DNA of 64,000 bases from Histomonas meleagridis (lineage: Eukaryota; Parabasalia; Tritrichomonadida; Dientamoebidae): NCBI GenBank assembly GCA_020186115.1, contig WSYJ01000025.1, positions 516,690 through 580,689 on the forward strand. The letters are read 5' to 3'. Positions within the stretch are counted from its first letter, which is position 1. Each line of letters starts with the position of its first letter. A program made the position numbers and the translations under genes. The notes beneath the pieces were generated by a model, which did no database searches, was not told where the DNA came from, and saw only the letters and a program-made list of their open reading frames with translations. Shown one piece after another: positions 62,347 to 64,000 of the stretch.

Positions 62347-63886
62347 GACAAACTAACTAACTAACTAACTAACTAAAAAAGAAACTAGCTAAAGGAAATT
62401 CGGAAAAGCTGAATGAGTTTCTCCATTTTAGTGATTTGACGTGAATATTGCATGTTTACTGGAGCTGATGAAAAATAAAGCTTGCATTTTACTGTTTCTT
62501 TGTGTAATATGTGGTTCTTTTTCCTTTTCTTAAAATCGATCTTTTATCAAAGTGATTTTTAGTGTTATTCATCATTGAAAAGCTCCTTGTTGAAACGTTA
62601 GTGTTGAAGTAATTGTTAAACATAGAACACAATTCAGAAACTTCTATTTCTTCATTCGGAATAGTTTTTTAAGAAATTCTCAAAAGTTGGTTTTGAATCT
62701 TGAATTACAATTATTGAATCACTCTCTACATCTTCATCTACTTCCTCAACTAAAGGATCGGTAGATTTTTCAACATTGTCGTATTTTAACACTCCAGCAA
62801 ATGATTTAGTTGCTATTAAATCTTCTTTTAGATAATTAACTCTTTCTGTAAATTCTTCATTCAAAAGTTCAGGAAGTGTATCAGTCAATGATTCATTCAA
62901 ACGAAACATTAAAGTTTCAGCATAAGTTTTCACAAGTTTTGAATTTGACATCGCATGAGCGTCAGGAATAATATTTATTTGTTTTTTTGATGAAATTCGA
63001 TATAAACAGATACATAATATCAATTAATCTATTAAATTTATTCTTAAATGTTGTTTCAATTAACATAAATTCAGAAGTTTTATTATTCTTGACCGAAAGA
63101 GTTATTGTAGTTAAAGCATTAATTAATCTTTGCGAAAATTTATCAAGAATTTGCATCGCTCGCTTACCGTTTTTATTTAAATATACGCTTTCAATTGTTT
63201 TAGAATAATCTTTATCTTTCGGACAAATGTTTTTGACTTTATTCACGAACAATTCGAAATACTCATCAATTAAATCTTGATGGTAATAATTAACGGTTTG
63301 ATTTATGTATTCTGTCAAATTATCAATTACATTTTGATTACACCGAGGATATTTTTCTAGTTTTTTTTCTTTCTTGAATTAAAAATTTCTGAAAATTTTC
63401 TGCTTTCTTCATATCTGATTCAATTAATTCAATTTCATTTTTGCAATTAGATATATATTGATCTTTGAGCATATCAGATGTTATAAATTCATTTTTAGAT
63501 TTAAATATTTCACCCGGTATGTGTTGAATGTTATAATAAATTTGATTTATCATCTTTTCATATTCTTCTTTAGTATATTCTTTATGAAGATAATAATTTC
63601 TTTTGATTTCTTGCTGATGTTCAACAACAAGTTTATTGATTTTGCTGTTAATGTATTTATTAATTTGTTCTTCTGATGTAAAATTAACAATCGCCATTTA
63701 GCTCTTTATATACAAATTAAAAATAAAAAAACTACTTTAAAATTAAACTTAATTTCATTTGTGAGTTTAGTCGAGTAAATCATCAATTTTCAAGTGATTT
63801 CACATGAATGGAGAAACTCACGGAACAATTTTGAATTTCCTTTAGCTAGTTTCTTTTTTAGTTAGTTAGTTAGTTAGTTAGTTTGT
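62347..63886 (-). mobile_element. 1.54-kb unit with inverted CTAA-rich termini and one broken gene
   Basis: The left end (62,347) starts GACAAACTAACTAACTAACT, continues AAAAAAGAAACTAGCTAAAG and includes GAGTTTCTCCATT. The right end (63,803-63,886) reads the reverse complement: same CTAA run, AAAAAAGAAACTAGCTAAAG and a GTGAGTTTCTCCATT. Inverted repeats are about 85 bp. Between them one minus-strand gene fills the interior. The layout is that of a DNA transposon of unknown family. No target duplication identified. Confidence 0.6.
62652..63697 (-). pseudogene. Hypothetical gene inside the CTAA-bounded unit, two frameshifts in A runs
   Basis: Three consecutive frames: MAIVNFTSEEQINKYINSKI (63,697-63,338), ending near a run of eight A; then CNQNVIDNLTEYINQTVNY to 62,962; and, after a run of seven A, KKQINIIPDAHAMSNSKLVK to 62,652. 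Read together about 345 residues of helical, charged protein with an acidic C-terminus (VEEVDEDVESDSIIVIQ). No DDE motif or zinc finger is apparent. Frameshifts at homopolymers could be sequence errors or decay. Confidence 0.55.
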
Positions 63887-64000
63887 CATGTATAAAAATA
63901 AATATTAATATCATTTATGTTTAGCAAAAAATTCTCTTTCAATTTCTGACTGTTATTTTTACATGATTTACATTTGCCGATGGCAAACTGCGACAAAGTC
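63698..64000. other. Right end of the window
   Basis: Upstream region of the gene above, the right inverted CTAA repeat to 63,886, then AT-rich DNA ending in TTGCCGATGGCAAACTGCGA. No further gene seen. Confidence 0.5.

Noticed and set aside
62151-62472. CRISPR-like array
   Set aside because: Only two long repeats with CTAA runs, no spacer series; better explained as a duplicated transposon end.

Overview
The window is very AT-rich nuclear DNA of a protist, most likely a trichomonad (Tritrichomonas- or Trichomonas-like). The evidence is indirect: intron-less genes, short TCA(C/T)-type initiator boxes just upstream of several start codons, Maverick/Polinton DNA transposons, mariner elements, and remnants of BspA-like leucine-rich-repeat and ankyrin proteins. 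No rRNA, tRNA or CRISPR was found. Species assignment is an inference.

Layout. (1) 1-8.1 kb is a conserved host block, all on the minus strand: a partial axoneme-like protein, a RasGEF with a LisH motif, a large membrane-anchored heparinase II/III-like protein, and a UBL/UBA protein. (2) 8.1-28.9 kb is a graveyard of mobile DNA. It holds a 726-bp foldback element, a mariner (9,972-11,151) inside a decayed Maverick gene, a decayed packaging ATPase, a Tc1-like deletion derivative, a Merlin-like remnant, a decayed fibre-like gene, DNA polymerase B halves separated by an unfamiliar three-module gene, a transposase-like gene, a broken major-capsid-like gene and pVI-like small proteins. (3) 28.9-37.8 kb is the best-preserved Maverick: a second copy of the three-module gene, a PolB with all catalytic motifs but several in-frame stops, an intact ATPase and conserved accessory ORFs. 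(4) 37.8-43.1 kb holds MULE-like and tyrosine-recombinase remnants. (5) 43.1-46.3 kb is a second small host block: a coiled-coil protein and a tRNA pseudouridine synthase, divergently transcribed. (6) 46.3-48.9 kb is an endogenised CRESS-DNA-virus-like element with a broken capsid gene, a second structural-type gene and a convergent Rep helicase fragment. It abuts a mariner with an intact transposase. (7) 50.0-56.4 kb is a second, partial Maverick carrying near-identical copies of some genes from region 3 plus an integrase. (8) 56.4-64 kb holds pogo-like and Merlin-like remnants, a 440-bp TAA microsatellite, a 36-bp perfect GC-rich hairpin, an inverted duplication of the promoter region at 8 kb, and a 1.54-kb unit bounded by inverted CTAA-rich repeats.

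How the genes work together. The Maverick genes form the usual self-replicating, virus-like set: protein-primed PolB, integrase, packaging ATPase, capsid and minor virion proteins. Most are inactivated by single nonsense changes, which suggests recent loss. The most novel items are the three-module repeat protein family (about 700 residues, at least three loci, always next to mobile DNA), the ambisense CRESS-like insertion with two structural genes, and the mosaic relationship between the two Maverick copies.
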